Origin: Paracoccaceae bacterium
GTDB lineage: Bacteria > Pseudomonadota > Alphaproteobacteria > Rhodobacterales > Rhodobacteraceae
Length of the DNA: 6,581 nt
NCBI GenBank assembly: GCA_003545125.1
Contig: DQCI01000261.1
Span: 1 to 6,581, forward strand
Reading direction: 5' to 3'
Shown here piece after piece: positions 5,710 through 6,581 of this stretch. How positions within the stretch are numbered: position 1 is the stretch's first letter; each line of letters begins with the position of its first letter. A program made the position numbers and the translations under genes. The notes under the pieces are model-generated. The model was not told where the DNA came from and did no database searches. It was given only the letters and a program-made list of their open reading frames with translations.

Positions 5710-6581
5710 ATGAAACCGCTTGAAGGCCTCAAGGTGGTCGAACTCGCCCGGGTGCTTGCCGGCCCCTGGGCGGGCCAGGCACTGGCCGATCTCGGGGCTG
5801 ACGTGGTGAAGGTGGAAAGCCCGGCCGGCGACGACACCCGCGCCTGGGGTCCGCCGTTCATCGAGCGCGAGGGCGACCGGACGGCGGCCTATTTCTACGC
5901 TGCGAACCGGGGAAAAACCTCTGTCGTGGCCGATTTCTCGACACCCGAAGGGCAGGACACCGTGCGCGGGCTGGTGGCCGGCGCCGACATCGTGATCGAG
6001 AACTTCAAGGTCGGGGGGCTCGTCAAATATGGGCTCGACTACGTCAGTCTTGCCGCCCTCAACCCGCGCCTGATCTATTGTTCGATCACCGGGTTCGGCC
6101 AGGACGGCCCCCGCGCCGCCGAGCCGGGGTACGATTTCATGATCCAGGGGCTGTCGGGGCTGATGTCGATCACCGGCATGCCCGACGGCGCGCCGGTCAA
6201 GGTCGGGGTGGCGGTCACGGATGTGGTCGCGGGGCTCTATGCTTCGATCGGCATCCTTGCCGCGGTCGAACAGCGTCACCGCACCGGGCGCGGCCAGCAC
6301 ATCGACCTCGCCCTCCTCGACAGCGCCGTGGCGCTGCTTGCCAACCAGGCGATGAACTTCCTCACCACCGGCCAGGCCCCGGGACGGCTCGGCAACGCCC
6401 ATCCCAACCTGGTGCCCTACGAGGCGCTGCCGGTGGAAGGCGGACATGTGATCGTCGCCGTCGGCAACGACCGACAGTTTCGGGCGTTCACCGGACAACT
6501 CGGGCTCGGGGCGCTGGCCGATAGCCCGATGTTCGCCACCAATGCCGCGCGGGTGGAGAACCGCGAGATCCTGATCGGCAT
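5710..6581 (+). CDS. gcdG: Family III (CaiB/BaiF) CoA-transferase, probable succinyl-CoA:glutarate CoA-transferase; cut by window end
   Basis: The first 290 codons of a family III CoA-transferase; family members have about 380-410 residues, so roughly the last 100 lie outside the window. Landmarks in order are [19 protein letters not shown] (4-22), [14 protein letters not shown] (25-38), [10 protein letters not shown] (41-50), [11 protein letters not shown] (66-76), ADIVIENFK (92-100), [14 protein letters not shown] (121-134), and [18 protein letters not shown] (139-156) with Asp142 at the catalytic aspartate position. The WGPPF and GNDRQF (about residues 255-260) elements and the [17 protein letters not shown] stretch resemble human SUGCT, which moves CoA from succinyl-CoA to glutarate. 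With gcdH next door, glutarate activation is the likely role, as for GcdG beside GcdH in Pseudomonas; other dicarboxylate acceptors remain possible. AAGGAA overlaps the regulator stop codon and sits about six bases before the ATG, so translation may be coupled to the regulator. Confidence 0.88.
   Translation, partial: MKPLEGLKVVELARVLAGPWAGQALADLGADVVKVESPAGDDTRAWGPPFIEREGDRTAAYFYAANRGKTSVVADFSTPEGQDTVRGLVAGADIVIENFKVGGLVKYGLDYVSLAALNPRLIYCSITGFGQDGPRAAEPGYDFMIQGLSGLMSITGMPDGAPVKVGVAVTDVVAGLYASIGILAAVEQRHRTGRGQHIDLALLDSAVALLANQAMNFLTTGQAPGRLGNAHPNLVPYEALPVEGGHVIVAVGNDRQFRAFTGQLGLGALADSPMFATNAARVENREILIG

Noticed and set aside
5052..5861. N-terminal extension of the gcdH frame by 270 codons, antisense to the regulator.
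   Set aside because: The extension has no family similarity, and the ATG at 5051 has a good ribosome binding site and gives the normal protein length.

Overview
This is a GC-rich chromosomal window with densely packed genes. Protein style and gene content point to an alphaproteobacterium, most likely of the Rhodobacterales, but this is inferred from the sequence alone. There is no transposase, integrase, CRISPR array, rRNA or tRNA. Most of the window is ordinary housekeeping and catabolic DNA. The parts worth a closer look are the control region at about 5052-5138, a lone DUF1989 gene, a perfect inverted repeat between two convergent genes, and a run of 9-bp repeats in the one long non-coding gap.

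Left part (46-2367, minus strand). A DUF1989 gene (1483-2367) is followed after 30 bp by creD (46-1452), an inner-membrane protein of the CreD family. The spacing suggests one transcript. DUF1989 proteins are best known as partners of urea and guanidine carboxylases, but no carboxylase is visible here.

Middle (2368-3836). A 481-bp gap without a convincing gene holds short tandem repeats with a 9-bp period and an AT-richer candidate promoter. A plus-strand gene (2849-3748) follows. It encodes a lipoprotein with a YiiX/YaeF-like, circularly permuted NlpC/P60 (papain-like) domain. It converges on gcdH, and the 88 bp between the two stop codons contains a perfect 15-bp inverted repeat.

Right part (3837-6581). 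Glutaryl-CoA dehydrogenase (gcdH, minus strand) is divergent from an XRE-cupin transcription regulator (5139-5699, plus). Ten bp after the regulator comes a family III CoA-transferase (5710 to beyond the window end) that resembles succinyl-CoA:glutarate CoA-transferase. Together these form a small glutarate module: the transferase would activate glutarate to glutaryl-CoA, and GcdH would oxidise and decarboxylate it to crotonyl-CoA at the end of lysine or tryptophan breakdown. The regulator sits where it could control both arms. The 87-bp divergent gap carries two copies of the palindrome TTGCGCAA plus a related half-site, which are good operator candidates.
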